Shown here piece by piece: positions 23,850 to 34,260 of a DNA stretch of 64,000 bases (position 1 is its first letter; each line of letters begins with the position of its first letter). The notes below the pieces were generated by a model, which saw nothing but the letters and a program-made list of their open reading frames with translations, was not told the DNA's origin and did no database searches. The position numbers and the translations under genes are program-made. The stretch comes from Epiperipatus broadwayi (lineage: Eukaryota; Onychophora; Udeonychophora; Euonychophora; Peripatidae). Location: contig JAQFVV010000447.1 in the NCBI GenBank assembly GCA_028023455.1, positions 1-64,000 on the forward strand, given 5' to 3'.

Positions 23850-24800
23850 CGAGAAGATCTTAGTATTTTTCTTTCTAGTAATAGAATATCATTTGATTCT
23901 CTGAACTTATTTTTTCTACTACTACTAAAACATGCAATGGCAGGTTAAGTAATCATTGGTTATCAGACGGAAGAGCAATTCATTAATCCCCAGATTAGTT
24001 TTATGGCACTTGCCTTTATCTACCAATACAGTTTGCGTTTGGTATCAGTTTTTAACATTTTTATTTTTACATCAAACTAATAGTCTGAAATTCAAAAACC
24101 CTAAACGTTTTGAAGCCAAACCAATCTCCTAGTATAATTAAGTAGACTGAACATTGGGTCCATAATTATATATTTTATTTAACCTTGGTTCTATTCTAAC
24201 TGTAAGGATCTTTTCCCCTTGATTAGGAATGTTAATGTTATCGCAACATCACCTGATTCTTTCAGCCTAATACAGCTTAATTAAGAGCAATTTTCTCTCT
24301 CGCTACTACACTAGAGTTAACTAGTGAAGAGTGACAAAAAAAAGTATTTGCACTTTTCTTTCTTATTCCAAGAATGTATGCAATGAACGTATAATCTCTT
24401 TCTATACGTGTATTGTTTAATTTTAATGCAATATGATCTCTTTTGTCTAATATGAAAAATGTTAATTAGCTAATTCAATAGCAATGTGTAAGCTCATATC
24501 AGGTGATGTTGATTATGTGATATCTTATTGGTTTTATGAAAAAAATGTTGAAAATCTTTGGTTCTTTGTGCTATCAAGATTGAACCTATAATACTTAATT
24601 TCAATGTGAATTAATACACTTAACATATTAATTTTTAATTATTGATAAAAAATATTTTTAATCAATTATCCAATTGATTAATTTGATCATTCAATGGATA
24701 AAAATCAATAGAGATTAGCGTAGTACCAAAATCTAAACCCGTTTTTCTTATCAATGACATATGTTTATAAAAAGATGGCATATTGCTCATTATTACTTAC

Positions 24801-24891
24801 TGTTGTTATATGTTCTGATCCATCGAACAGCGTTTACTCTCATCTGGTGATTGCATAATGTTTGTTCAACAATTCCCGGTTCAGGAGGGTT
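24801..24891 (-). CDS. Elp2: Elp2 exon (second visible exon)
   Basis: A 91-nt exon with a TTGTTTCAG acceptor and a perfect GTAAGT donor. It encodes NPPEPGIVEQTLCNHQMRVN and then AVRWIRTYNN. The H-x-x-R-V-N-x-V-x-W motif is the first WD40 blade of Elp2, which in other animals reads similar to GHTARVNCVQW. It begins in phase 0, as needed to follow the candidate first exon at 26669-26722, and ends with one extra base completed by the next exon. The downstream intron (19768-24800) carries two palindromes and several SINEs. Confidence 0.85.
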
Positions 24892-26059
24892 CTGAAACAA
24901 GCAAATAAAACTTTTTAAATATATATTTTTCTCTTCTAGAAATTACTAAATCAATAAATTAATAATCTAAAATACTTTATTAATACTACTTATCCTGGAA
25001 AAGAAAGCATATTCATTGACAATATACATAACACTCACAAAAATATCATATACTGGGAATTTTCGACTCATTAATTTTACACAAATTGTTTTTTTGCAAT
25101 TGTTATAGATTTCCTTTGGTTTAAAATTAACGCTATAGAATTATGTTATTTTTTTACAATCATTTTTCAAATATGTGACACTGACATTATATTTTTAACA
25201 AGTTCGGATGCGTTACTAAGATAATTCACAAGCTAGATTCCTGAAGAATCATTTAAATAAACTTGCAAATAAAGCTCACTTTTTAGTTAGAAGATGATCA
25301 TTTTTATGTAACTTCCAGTTTGTTTTGTAGTAATAAATCAAGCAATGGTAAAGCTGGACATTATTTACAAAATCATTTAAACGATTCTTTGAGAATCTTG
25401 CTTGGGGGTTGTCTTAGTAACATCGAACTTACTTGTTCTGTGAATAGGTTTACATTCTTAGCATGGCATATTTGATAAGCTGTAAAATTTACGTGCTCAT
25501 TAAAATCATTAGAATCTCACCTAAACTAATTTTTTTTTTAAATGTGAAAGAACATATAAATATTACTACAGCATATCCACATGTACAGGCATTATCATTA
25601 TTTTTCTCATTATTAAAAAGAATATCTACTTATTCAAAAATTTTGATTACCCAAACAAATTTCAAGGACAATCTTTAACCTTTTACAATAAGTAAATTAG
25701 TTTGCATATATGTTTACAAAAAAAATTTAAAAAAAGTTTAAACTGAAATAAATCGAGATACTGCCAAATCTCTAGCGTTCATTACAATACATAACTGACA
25801 GCCAATCAGATGTCAAGGATAGCTGTTTAATAAATCCAAGCTATAAATGAATATTATATTTTAAAATTTTACATTGTAATTAATAAATGTACACATTAGT
25901 AAGTAAAACTAATGTTTACTAGAGTTTGGGGTTACAATAAGAGAATGAAAGATCTATTCTTGAAATCTATAAAATCCCTAAACCCAAAAAGTTCTGAAAT
26001 CCAAAACATTGGATTGATGTTTTACCAATACTATTTATTACTGTGCATATATACAATAC
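24892..26059. other. First Elp2 intron, no gene seen
   Basis: Low-complexity AT-rich DNA between the first and second Elp2 exons. The small open frame at 25463-25678 has no recognisable features. Confidence 0.5.
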
Positions 26060-26077
26060 ATTGTAATTAGTTTGCTA

Positions 26078-26302
26078 TAAACCACAAAATCATCATGATT
26101 CCCATTTCCTATGCTTACACAAGCTGTTAACAAACTCTCCATACAGTAGATCCAAGGCTCCTCATTGATTAAAAACACAAGTAGTAACTAAACTGGGGAT
26201 ATTGAATGATTAGATACTAGATAGGGATTTTATGCACAAACCTTCTTGCATCCATTGATTACTAAGACTTGCACTGGGGGGGTGCTGTATATGGAGTTTG
26301 CT
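26078..26302 (+). mobile_element. Family A repeat, 5'-inverted copy with 18-bp duplication
   Basis: Flanked by ATTGTAATTAGTTTGCTA at 26060-26077 and again at 26303-26320, a perfect 18-bp duplication. The left part is the family tail in minus orientation (CATCATGATTCCCATTTCCT). From about 26150 the sequence runs in plus orientation. The ribozyme region is decayed (CATTGATTAAAAAC). It lies in the first Elp2 intron. Confidence 0.8.
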
Positions 26303-26668
26303 ATTGTAATTAGTTTGCTAATTGTGTAATAATATTTCAGTAATTAAATTGTAAATAATAAATTAAAATATATAGAAAGCAATATTGCATGGTTTCAAAA
26401 ACATTTTGATGATTTCCTTTTCAAGTTTCTTTTATTCTAGAATTTAAGAACTTTCTTCCCGCAGTCGATACTTTCGATACAGGATGAGCATGACATTGAT
26501 CATGATTCACTGCCAAATTAAAAGAAAATAGTGGTAATTGCCATTACATTGGCATAGATTAAACAGTTATATATATATAAACTTTCACATATGAAATCAG
26601 ACAAGCTAGGCGATAAATACGTCAGACGATACACATTTCTTTGTTCAAAACGATAACAGATACATTAC

Positions 26669-26722
26669 CTCGAATACATTCACTGCACAACACAAAGGGC
26701 CAATGAGCGGCATTGAATACAT
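26669..26722 (-). CDS. Elp2: Candidate first coding exon of Elp2
   Basis: A short minus-strand reading frame opens with ATG at 26722, preceded directly by an in-frame TGA. It encodes MYSMPLIGPLCCAVNVFE and stops at a GTAATG donor in phase 0. The next exon begins in phase 0 at NPPEP. The residues CCAVNVFE align in position and spacing with the stretch just before the first WD blade in other Elp2 proteins, which has the form C/S-x-A/V-V-x-x-Y. Known Elp2 proteins have roughly 20-25 more residues before this point and these are not seen, so either the annotated start is shortened or a further upstream exon exists. No convincing acceptor lies just upstream. No promoter motif was recognised. Confidence 0.5.
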
Positions 26723-27679
26723 TCAATCAATTACAAAGCCAATAAATGAATTTTTTGTTGTGACAGACAGATAAAAGTGTAAAGCAAATAGTATTTTATC
26801 ACATTTTAAGAGGGCTGTAATCTGTGTAACAATAGTAAAGAAAAGAAAGATATATACAGAAATGGAAAGAAATAGTTTTACTTCACAATGATGAATGCAA
26901 AATATATTGTATATGTTACGCTAGTTTGCCACTTCCAAAAAAAAACAAAAAAACATCGAGACATTTTAATACATGGCCTGTAAGTTTTGATAGATTTTCT
27001 GTTAAAAAGTGTATTATGCAAACAAAAATTTAAATTACAATTAAATAGCCAACAATTATATTTTATAATTTAGAGCTACAGTGCTATGAGTTATATATTA
27101 ACATTTCTAGAAGCCAGCAATTCATTATTTTAGACATTCAACTGCAAAAATAGAATTATTTCCACAATTAAAGACATACAACTTTCTACAGAATGGCCAT
27201 GCATCGTACAGAAATTATAAACCCTGATCTGGTTGAACAACTATTCAAAGATATGACTGAATTTGTTTTTCTTAGCAGTTTGATGAATCTTCCAACATTT
27301 TCGATATTCCTCAGCTTTATATAATGGTTTTAAAAAATATGAACATGAGGGAATATTAACAATATTGCTTTTAAAGAAGAAAACAATAAAGTGAAGAAGG
27401 TTACTGTATTTTCAAAAAATATGTCATCAATAACTGAAACAACCAATAGATATTTGGCTATGAGCACCAGAGATAATGATTTTTCAGATTTCTTTTCATC
27501 TCGTTACATTATTCACTTGCGGGTTCTTTGTTGTAAAATTCTAAAGATACGATACATTATGGGAATCTATATGGAAAATGTGAACTCCGTGTGAGTTCAG
27601 AAAAAATATTTTGGGTTCAACCAAAAAAAACAAAACAAAACAAACAAACAAGAATTTGAGTATGATAAATCATTATAAC
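26723..27679. other. Upstream of Elp2, no second gene seen
   Basis: AT-rich sequence upstream of the candidate first exon. The open frame at 27391-27594 may be the decayed start of the hAT remnant at 27680, but no motif supports it. Confidence 0.4.
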
Positions 27680-28700
27680 ATAGGAATGTTTAGTGGGTAA
27701 ATTGAAGAATATTTTTACAAAAATTCAAAGACCTATTACAAGAAGTGAATAATTTTTTAAAATCAAGAGATGAAGCTTATGTTGAACTTAGTGATGATGT
27801 TTGGTTGATGGATTTAGCTTTTATTGTCAACAAAACTTAACCATTTTAATGAACAGAATTTACAATTGCAAAGTAGCAAAACTATAGCAGAAATGATTGG
27901 TTATGTTAATACTTTTAAAAAGTAAGTTAAAGCTATTATTTATCTTGTTGAGAAAAAATGAATTTATATTTTGTGTGAATTAGCAAAAAAAATAGAAGTA
28001 CATTCAACAAAGGTAAATATTATGAGGAAATAATAATTCATTCTGAATTTGAGACATATTTCCAAGTATCACATGATCATAATTTCTTATGCTTGCTCAT
28101 AACTGTTATTTAAACAGACAAAACTCTCCATAGCCAGAGATCTAGGTGCAGTGCTCTTAGATCCAAGGTAGGAGCTCACTCATAAAAGCCATAAGCTAGA
28201 AACTAGTCTGGGGATAATGGATGAGTAGGCACTAAATAGAGATTTTATGCACGATTTTATGCACAAGCCTTCTGGCATCCATTGATTACTCTGGCTTGCA
28301 TTGAGTGGCCCTACTGCATGGAGAGTTTTGCCTGTTTGAATAATGTTTCCAAGTATTTACCAAACTGGGGCTAATAATTACCTTCATGGAATTATCTACT
28401 AGGCAATGTTGATGTGAATCAAATGACAGAAAATATAAATAATACATCTATGGACGAAAAAAAAATTCTTCTCTTGTAAAATGACATAATTTTAAATGCA
28501 GGCAATTAAAAGCCTTTTGAAGTCTAATGAATAAAGAAAAGTATCCACACTGCAATCAATTTAACATTGTTTTTTGGGATCTACCCTTATGTGAGCCTAT
28601 ATTTTTGACAGTGAATATTATTAAATCAAAATTTCATTCTACCTGATAGAAGATCACTTATTATTCTATGCAAGAGCAGCGATTAGTAATTATATCCATC
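27680..28700 (+). pseudogene. Decayed hAT transposase (GTF2IRD2-like), split by family A repeat
   Basis: Plus-strand frames at 27720-27990 read FKDLLQEVNNFLKSRDEAYV, then ELSDDVWLMDLAFIVN and LNLQLQSSKTIAEM in a shifted frame. This matches the middle of GTF2IRD2/EPM2AIP-type hAT-derived proteins. The C-terminal dimerisation motif reappears at 28585-28690 as LCEPIFLTVNIIKSKFHST. A 276-bp family A element separates the two parts. Stops and shifts make it non-functional. The N-terminal half is not recognisable. Confidence 0.7.
28070..28345 (+). mobile_element. Family A repeat in hAT remnant, 11-bp duplication
   Basis: Flanked by TTTCCAAGTAT at 28059-28069 and 28346-28356. The tail is at the left in minus orientation (ATCACATGATCATAATTTCT) and the body in plus orientation from about 28138. 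The ribozyme core is damaged (CTCATAA), though GAAACTAGTC and the stem I strand TGGGGATAATGGAT survive. Confidence 0.8.
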
Positions 28701-30389
28701 CATATACATGATCAGTTGACAGCATTCAATACAAATCTTCAACAACTTAATTAAATTTTTAATCTTCTATTTGAAATTTAAATTTTTTACTGATGTTTGT
28801 CACCTGAATTTTTTCATTATTACTATTGATGGATAATTACAAGAAATATTTGCTCTGCAAGTCTGCCCACCTTTGCTTTAAATGATCTAAAATCCTTCAG
28901 AGTGAATCATTTAACCAAACAGATTAAACTCTATATTTTATTTAAATAGAACCAAAAATTAAAAAATCATTAAATTTTCGTTCAAAGAAAATAATGTTTG
29001 TTAGAAAAAAATGCTTTATTTGTAGCAAATCTCAATTTTTTAAAACACTTCTAATTATTGTGATATATATATATATGCTCAATATTCTTTTGTAAATAAT
29101 GAATTATAAAATCTGAATTGTACTTTATATATATTTTAGTAAATAATCATAATTTTTAACTTAGTTCTGTTCTATTGTTTTTCTATATCTCTTATTTATT
29201 TTCTCTGGATATTTGAGAAATAATGGATTGAAAGTTTGCTGTGACACTTTTCTTTTCACTGGAAAATTTATTGTGGCCTGATGTAATTGGCCATCTTCAG
29301 AATAAAACTACAAAGAAAATTACCAAAAAAAAAAAAAATTAAAAATGAAAATTATAAATAAATAATGATGATAATTGTAAAAAAACAAAAAATCTAAAAC
29401 GGAATGTTTTTAACCCTTAAAAAAATTAAAATTTTTGCATTTTAAGACTATTGTATTAAATGAGCTCTAAACGGCCATAAGAAGTTGAAGCACTCAAAAT
29501 GACGGACTTCCTTCCATAATCCACCACTCTAATACATTAAACTAAGCAGGGTAATCGGAGCAATGAAAAAAGAATGAGAATGGTGAATCATTGCAATAAA
29601 CGTTTTATTAAAGAACTGTAGCAACCATCTTTCTTTATTACCATAAAATGGAAATAAATATAGTCTATTATTTTAATTTTGAAATATAAATACATAAAAT
29701 CAAAAGGTTATAGAACAACAAATATTGTACTTTTTAATACAAAAAAAATTTTTTGACCAGTTTTTTTACCTCTCCAATGTAACATATTATTGAGAAAGTT
29801 TAAAGACCATTACATATAATGACATCTATGTTTATTTTTTTGTTTTTTTTTTAAAATAAAGTACAACTTACCCCCCCCCCCGATTTCCTCTTTGTTTTCT
29901 TCTTACATAATTATGACATAGTAATGAAAAATAATAGTTTTATTGTGATTTTAGAACTTTACTGATAAACTAAAGTTAAAGATTTTTTTTTTTTGTATTA
30001 CTGTTTGCTTTATTATTTTTCATTAATATAGGCTTGCATACCTCTGTAATCAATTCTCATATTTATATTAAAACGAAGACTTTTCATGGACTATGGATAT
30101 AAATGACATATCCGAGTTCGTCCATATATGATTCATAATACTATCATGTGATCCAGATGAAATATCAGGATGACAGTACTACAAATCATACTTGGATGAA
30201 ACGGGATTATATGTCATTTATATATGCACAACCATTAGAAAATACATAAACTAAGTAATGATAATATTAATGGCAAACCATTTAATATAAAATAATAAGC
30301 ATAATTTTGATTTGAAATCATAACTTTCAAATTAAAAACACATTATGGGCTATGATGTTATCAGTATTTTATTTTAAATTTTTTACCAC
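28701..30389. other. Intergenic, one SINE-like copy and a C tract
   Basis: Contains a decayed minus-strand tRNA-like SINE at about 29465-29570 (reverse strand TATTAGAGTGGTGGATTATG). A poly-C tract lies at 29870-29881 and an AT microsatellite near 29070. No gene. Confidence 0.45.
30087..30227. repeat. Imperfect ~140-bp palindrome
   Basis: ATATAAATGACATATCC at the left mirrors GGATTATATGTCATTTATAT at the right. ATGATTCATAATACT mirrors AGTACTACAAATCAT further in. A foldback element or MITE remnant. Confidence 0.6.
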
Positions 30390-30795
30390 TTTATCATCAA
30401 TATTTAAATACAGGTATACTTTATATCCTTGGAGTTTAGATGTATATGAGTGGTCAGAGTGACTTAATGTCAACATAATATTGGTGTCATCAAGGGATTT
30501 GGGCGATCCATCATCAGATTTTCAATGGTATGGATGGCCAAGAATTGGAGGGTGGAGTAGATTGAAGCCTGTCCATTAAAGTTTAAAGATTTTCTATCTT
30601 AATATAAACTGAGCACTGACTATATATATGTGTGTGGAAGATGATCTGGACCAATTAATGAATGCTGATTCAGCATGCAATATGTGTAGGGGAGATCATT
30701 TATCTTATTCAGATATGTATGGCCATGTGTGTCAATTGTATGAGATAGATTGGATAGCTGAAGGAAGCTTGGGTTCATATCCACTATAATTACAT
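30390..30795 (+). mobile_element. Family B hammerhead repeat, diverged copy
   Basis: Aligns through its length with the reverse complement of 57590-57990: GTGACTT-x-ATGTCAA, then GGGATTTGG, CCATCATCAGATTTT, then TATCTTAATATAAACTGAGC, the ribozyme region, and a tRNA-like end. The end has CAATTGTATGAGATAG and box B GGGTTCATATCC. Confidence 0.8.
30640..30700 (+). ncRNA. Hammerhead motif B, decayed core
   Basis: The outer stem I (GATGATC/GATCATT) and stem II (ATGCT-GATTC-AGCAT) are perfectly paired but differ in sequence from the copies at 57687 and 58155. Both core blocks are mutated (TTAATGA, GCAA), so it should be inactive. Confidence 0.6.
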
Positions 30796-31759
30796 GTTAT
30801 TATCAGTAAATAATTTATTACGCAAACTGCACAAATATTGTATTTCTAAATACTCACATAAATAAATTACATATCCCGATGGTATATAGGGTGGAGTGTA
30901 CCTAAATAAAAAATACTTATCACAAAATGGAATTTAACATCTTAACATGACTAATGAAAATTTGATCTATACATACTGTTAACTTGAATATTCTTATTTG
31001 GATCATATTATTTTGATAGTTTACTGTAGTTCAAAAATTTACAGCATAGCAAAATAGTAATTACATTAATTTGTTTTAGACAATGGCTTAATTATGACAT
31101 TGCAATATTAAATTATATTTTATCTGAAACTTCTACTTAATAGTAAAGATGAATTTTTTTTATCAGAGTATAAGTCTTTTGTTTTATTAATTATTGATGC
31201 TATAGAAAATTATTAATATTATCTCTAGATAGTTTATTTTTACCAATACTTGTAACTGCATTTTCACGTTGGATAGTAAATTGAAATTTTAATAATTTAA
31301 AACATTTGAAAAAACCTTTCACATATGCCAAGATTAAATGTCAGCTTTTTCTTAATGTTAATTTTATCACTGATTTAAATTTTAATACATATAACAATAT
31401 ATAAAAAGTATAACTCACTATCATAATCACACTTTTCTGTGCAAGTTTAATGCTAAGTCTATAATGGACTTGGGAGCTAAACGTGCCTTAATTGAATGTA
31501 CTTCAGCCTGACACCTCTAATGCTTAAAATTCACATGGGCATCCAAGTTATTATGCATTTGATTTCATTATGTATTTATTCAAACTCTTTTGAAGGAATT
31601 ATGCCAATAAACAAGAACCATCTATCTTTATAGATTTCCTATGTCTAACAAAATTATATGAATTTCTGTGCAATAAACTAATCCATTACTTAGAAATTAC
31701 GTATGATAATTTCCATTTTATATTATCATCTTAAATTTTAGCGCTATATCATAAACATT

Positions 31760-32372
31760 ACATAGAGGGAAAACTCACCATACAGTAGTGCCATTCAGTG
31801 CAAGACACAGCAATCAATGAATGCAGGATAGTTTGTGCATAAAATCCCTATCTAGGGTCTACTCATTCAATATCCCCAGACTAGTTTCTAGCTTGCGGCT
31901 TTCATCAGTGAACAGCCTTGGATCTGAGAGCACTGCAGCTAGATTTTAGGATCTAATGCAATATTCTAGCAGTCATCTTTTACCTTATTAGCTAACTATA
32001 AAGCTTTGAGTCCAAAATGAAAACATAATAATGTTTTCAATTCAAACTCATTAGCCTGTAAAGTCGTTTAAATCTAATCTCAGTTCAACATTCATATTTT
32101 TTTATGTCTGGTTCTTTAATAACCACAGTCACCATAATCTTTGGTATTAAACCACTAAACCTCACTTGATTACCATTCTTTATGCATACACAAGCTGTTT
32201 ACATAGAGCCAAAACTCTCCATACAGTAGCGCCACCAGTGCAGGCAAGTAATCAATGGATGCAGGAAGTTTGGTGCCTATATAGGCAACAGATAGGGATT
32301 TTATGCACAAACCTTCCTGCATCCATTGATTACTCTGGCTTACACTGAGTAACGCTACTGTATGGAGTTTTG
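31760..32372 (-). mobile_element. Family A repeat, full unit plus inverted partial unit
   Basis: A complete minus-oriented unit (about 31772-32208) is followed directly by the start of a second one, which folds back at about 32285 into plus orientation and ends GTATGGAGTTTTGCCT. There it joins the retrotransposon fragment at 32373. The spacing between the two GGAAAACTC/CCAAAACTC starts is about 440 bp. Confidence 0.75.
31865..31923 (-). ncRNA. Hammerhead motif A, core intact
   Basis: CTGATGA, stem II AGC-CGCAA-GCT with an A/A mismatch at its base, GAAACTAGTC. Stem I has weakened (TGTTCA against TGGGGA; ATCCAA against TTGAAT). All core bases are present, but folding looks poorer than at 49067. 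Confidence 0.6.
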
Positions 32373-32748
32373 CCTACATGTTAATTGAATGTAAATGCTT
32401 GAAAACAGAAAGGGTACATATAATGAAGTTATGGAAGAATAAATATGAAAAAAGTGATTATACAGAAAGTGGATTATTGGTTTTTATGCTGGGTTTGGGA
32501 AAAGACAAGGGGGGTTTAGATATAAAGGCCATAGAGTTGACAAAGATTATGTTGTGGAAATGGAATGGAGCAGAATATGGGAAAACTTAGACTGGGGAAT
32601 GGAAAATAAAGTGGCTAACAGGTTTCTCTGGGCATAATTGTTGAGAGATTCTTGACTCCGTTTAAGGAGAAGCTACAGTACATCACATCACACCTATGTA
32701 AACAGCTTATGTAAGCATAAAGAATGGTGATCATGTGACGTTTAGTGA
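32373..32748 (+). pseudogene. 3' fragment of second non-LTR element (L2a), fused to family A
   Basis: Starts inside the C-terminal zinc knuckle (LLIECKCLKTERVHIMKLW), continues KYEKSDYTESG to about 32590, then a 3' UTR with GGAGAAGCTACAGTACATC. It ends in AACAGCTTATGTAAGCATAA and TGGTGATCATGTGACGTTTA, which is the family A tail. The same protein end occurs on the minus strand at 39045-39905. The 5' truncation joins family A sequence. Confidence 0.75.
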
Positions 32749-34029
32749 TATGAACTTCTAAATAAGATGAACTTTATTTATCTTTTCGAACTTTTTTAAT
32801 ATGTCTTTTGAGTTTTCTATTTTTCAAAAATTGATGTTCTTTTGAGTTGCCCTCGATAAAAAAAGATGAATTTTATAGAGCGTTAAAAAAATAAATAACT
32901 CCTTTAAAAAAAAAAAACCAATGATTAATTGCTCTGGGTTAATATATCATATGAGGAAGAGAACTGATGTATGTGAAATTTGATCCAAGCAGAAAAAAAC
33001 TCTCTTGAGTCCGTCATATTAGCCACTGCGCTAAAATGTACAGGGAAAGAAAGACCTGCTTTACACTATCCGATAACAAATAAAATGTAAAAAAAATGTT
33101 TATTAAATTAATAGACAACCAAGCAGTACCATTTTACTTACAGAATTCATTACTTCTTAAATAAATCATTTTAATTAATTTATGCTGATAAAATACTAAT
33201 CTCCCAATTGCTAATTATTTTCCATTAATAAAAATCCGTAGCTATGATAAATTGCAGTCGTCTGAAAATCAATTCGAACAAACCAACAACTGAAACATTT
33301 TGTTTCTGTTAGAAACGTTTAATCATCATTTATTGTTTTTCAATTATATATAAAATCCGACGGCAAGCATTTAGATTAAACACAGTTACATATCCAACAG
33401 TTATATCGAACGAATAGTACTCCCTATCCCCTCAGCGGAAACTGGAGAAAGAGTACTAAAAACAGGAAGCAAATAGGTAGAAAGAAGAAATGCATTTAAA
33501 TGTCAAAGAAATTAATTTTTTTATTATCTAATTTCGAATATGTGACATATTTCAACCTATAAACAAAATATTTTATCATTAAATAAAAAAAAAAAATACA
33601 GTAATAGAAAATAAGTGATTAATATAAAAAGGTGAACCAGTCATTTTATTAAACAGTCTACTGCAGGCCCAAAGGTCTCATCAACAACCCCTCATAGATC
33701 GACAATGAAGAAGGTAGTACATACAGGCTTACTAATTGTCAGTGGTGAAGATATGAACGATTATCCATTTTTGCTTTAACCTCTAGTTAAAAATAAATAC
33801 CCACATACTGACCAATGATAGATGGTTATGGGTTGGCTATGGGATAGCTAACTAATTAATGTAAATAACAGTAATTCGCTATTCTAACAATAAATATTAT
33901 CTCAATATTTAAATTTATTATCTACAAGTTGAACAGAAAAAAAAATTAATTATGAAATTAATTTTTAAAAAAGTGTGAAAAATTATAAGCATCTTAGATA
34001 TAGACATGTTATATATAGAGCTCACAAAA
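32749..34029. other. Intergenic, no gene seen
   Basis: AT-rich DNA. The stretch 33650-33740 (TCTACTGCAGGCCCAAAGGT) is less AT-rich and may be an unrecognised repeat. Confidence 0.4.
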
Positions 34030-34260
34030 TAAGCTCTTAACAAGCTTTGCAGAATATCCTTAACCCCAGACCGGTTTCTGCCACTGGCTCGTCAGTGAGG
34101 TGCCAGGATATTCAAGCATTAGATTAAAAATACCAGGACAAGCCCAGCACTTTATCTAATTTATAACTACAACACCTGAAGAAGAGAGATAATACCTCTC
34201 GAAACATTGTGCATATATTAACCTGTTTGATGTGCTTATACTAACAGTTAAAAGTATTTG
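34030..34260 (-). mobile_element. Older family A-like element with two hammerhead-like motifs
   Basis: Carries a well-paired hammerhead on the minus strand (34052-34113). About 65 bp further, on the plus strand, is CTGAAGA-A-GAGAG-ATAATAC-CTCTC-GAAAC (34176-34204). The sequence outside the ribozyme does not align well with the younger family A units. Limits are uncertain. Confidence 0.5.
34052..34113 (-). ncRNA. Hammerhead ribozyme motif, divergent subfamily
   Basis: Stem I is GAATATCC/GGATATTC (8 bp) plus ACCTCA/TGGGGT (6 bp, one wobble) around an internal loop. The core is CTGACGA, stem II GCC-AGT-GGC plus one unpaired A, then GAAA. Stem III is the loopless ACC/GGT, and the triplet is GTC. 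Compared with 49067 the outer stem has different bases on both strands but stays fully paired. The extra A before GAAA is atypical. Confidence 0.7.

Noticed and set aside
34176-34204. A second active hammerhead on the plus strand
   Set aside because: After GAAAC the possible stem III is ACA/TGT and the cleavage base would be G, which is not permitted. No stem I partner was found.
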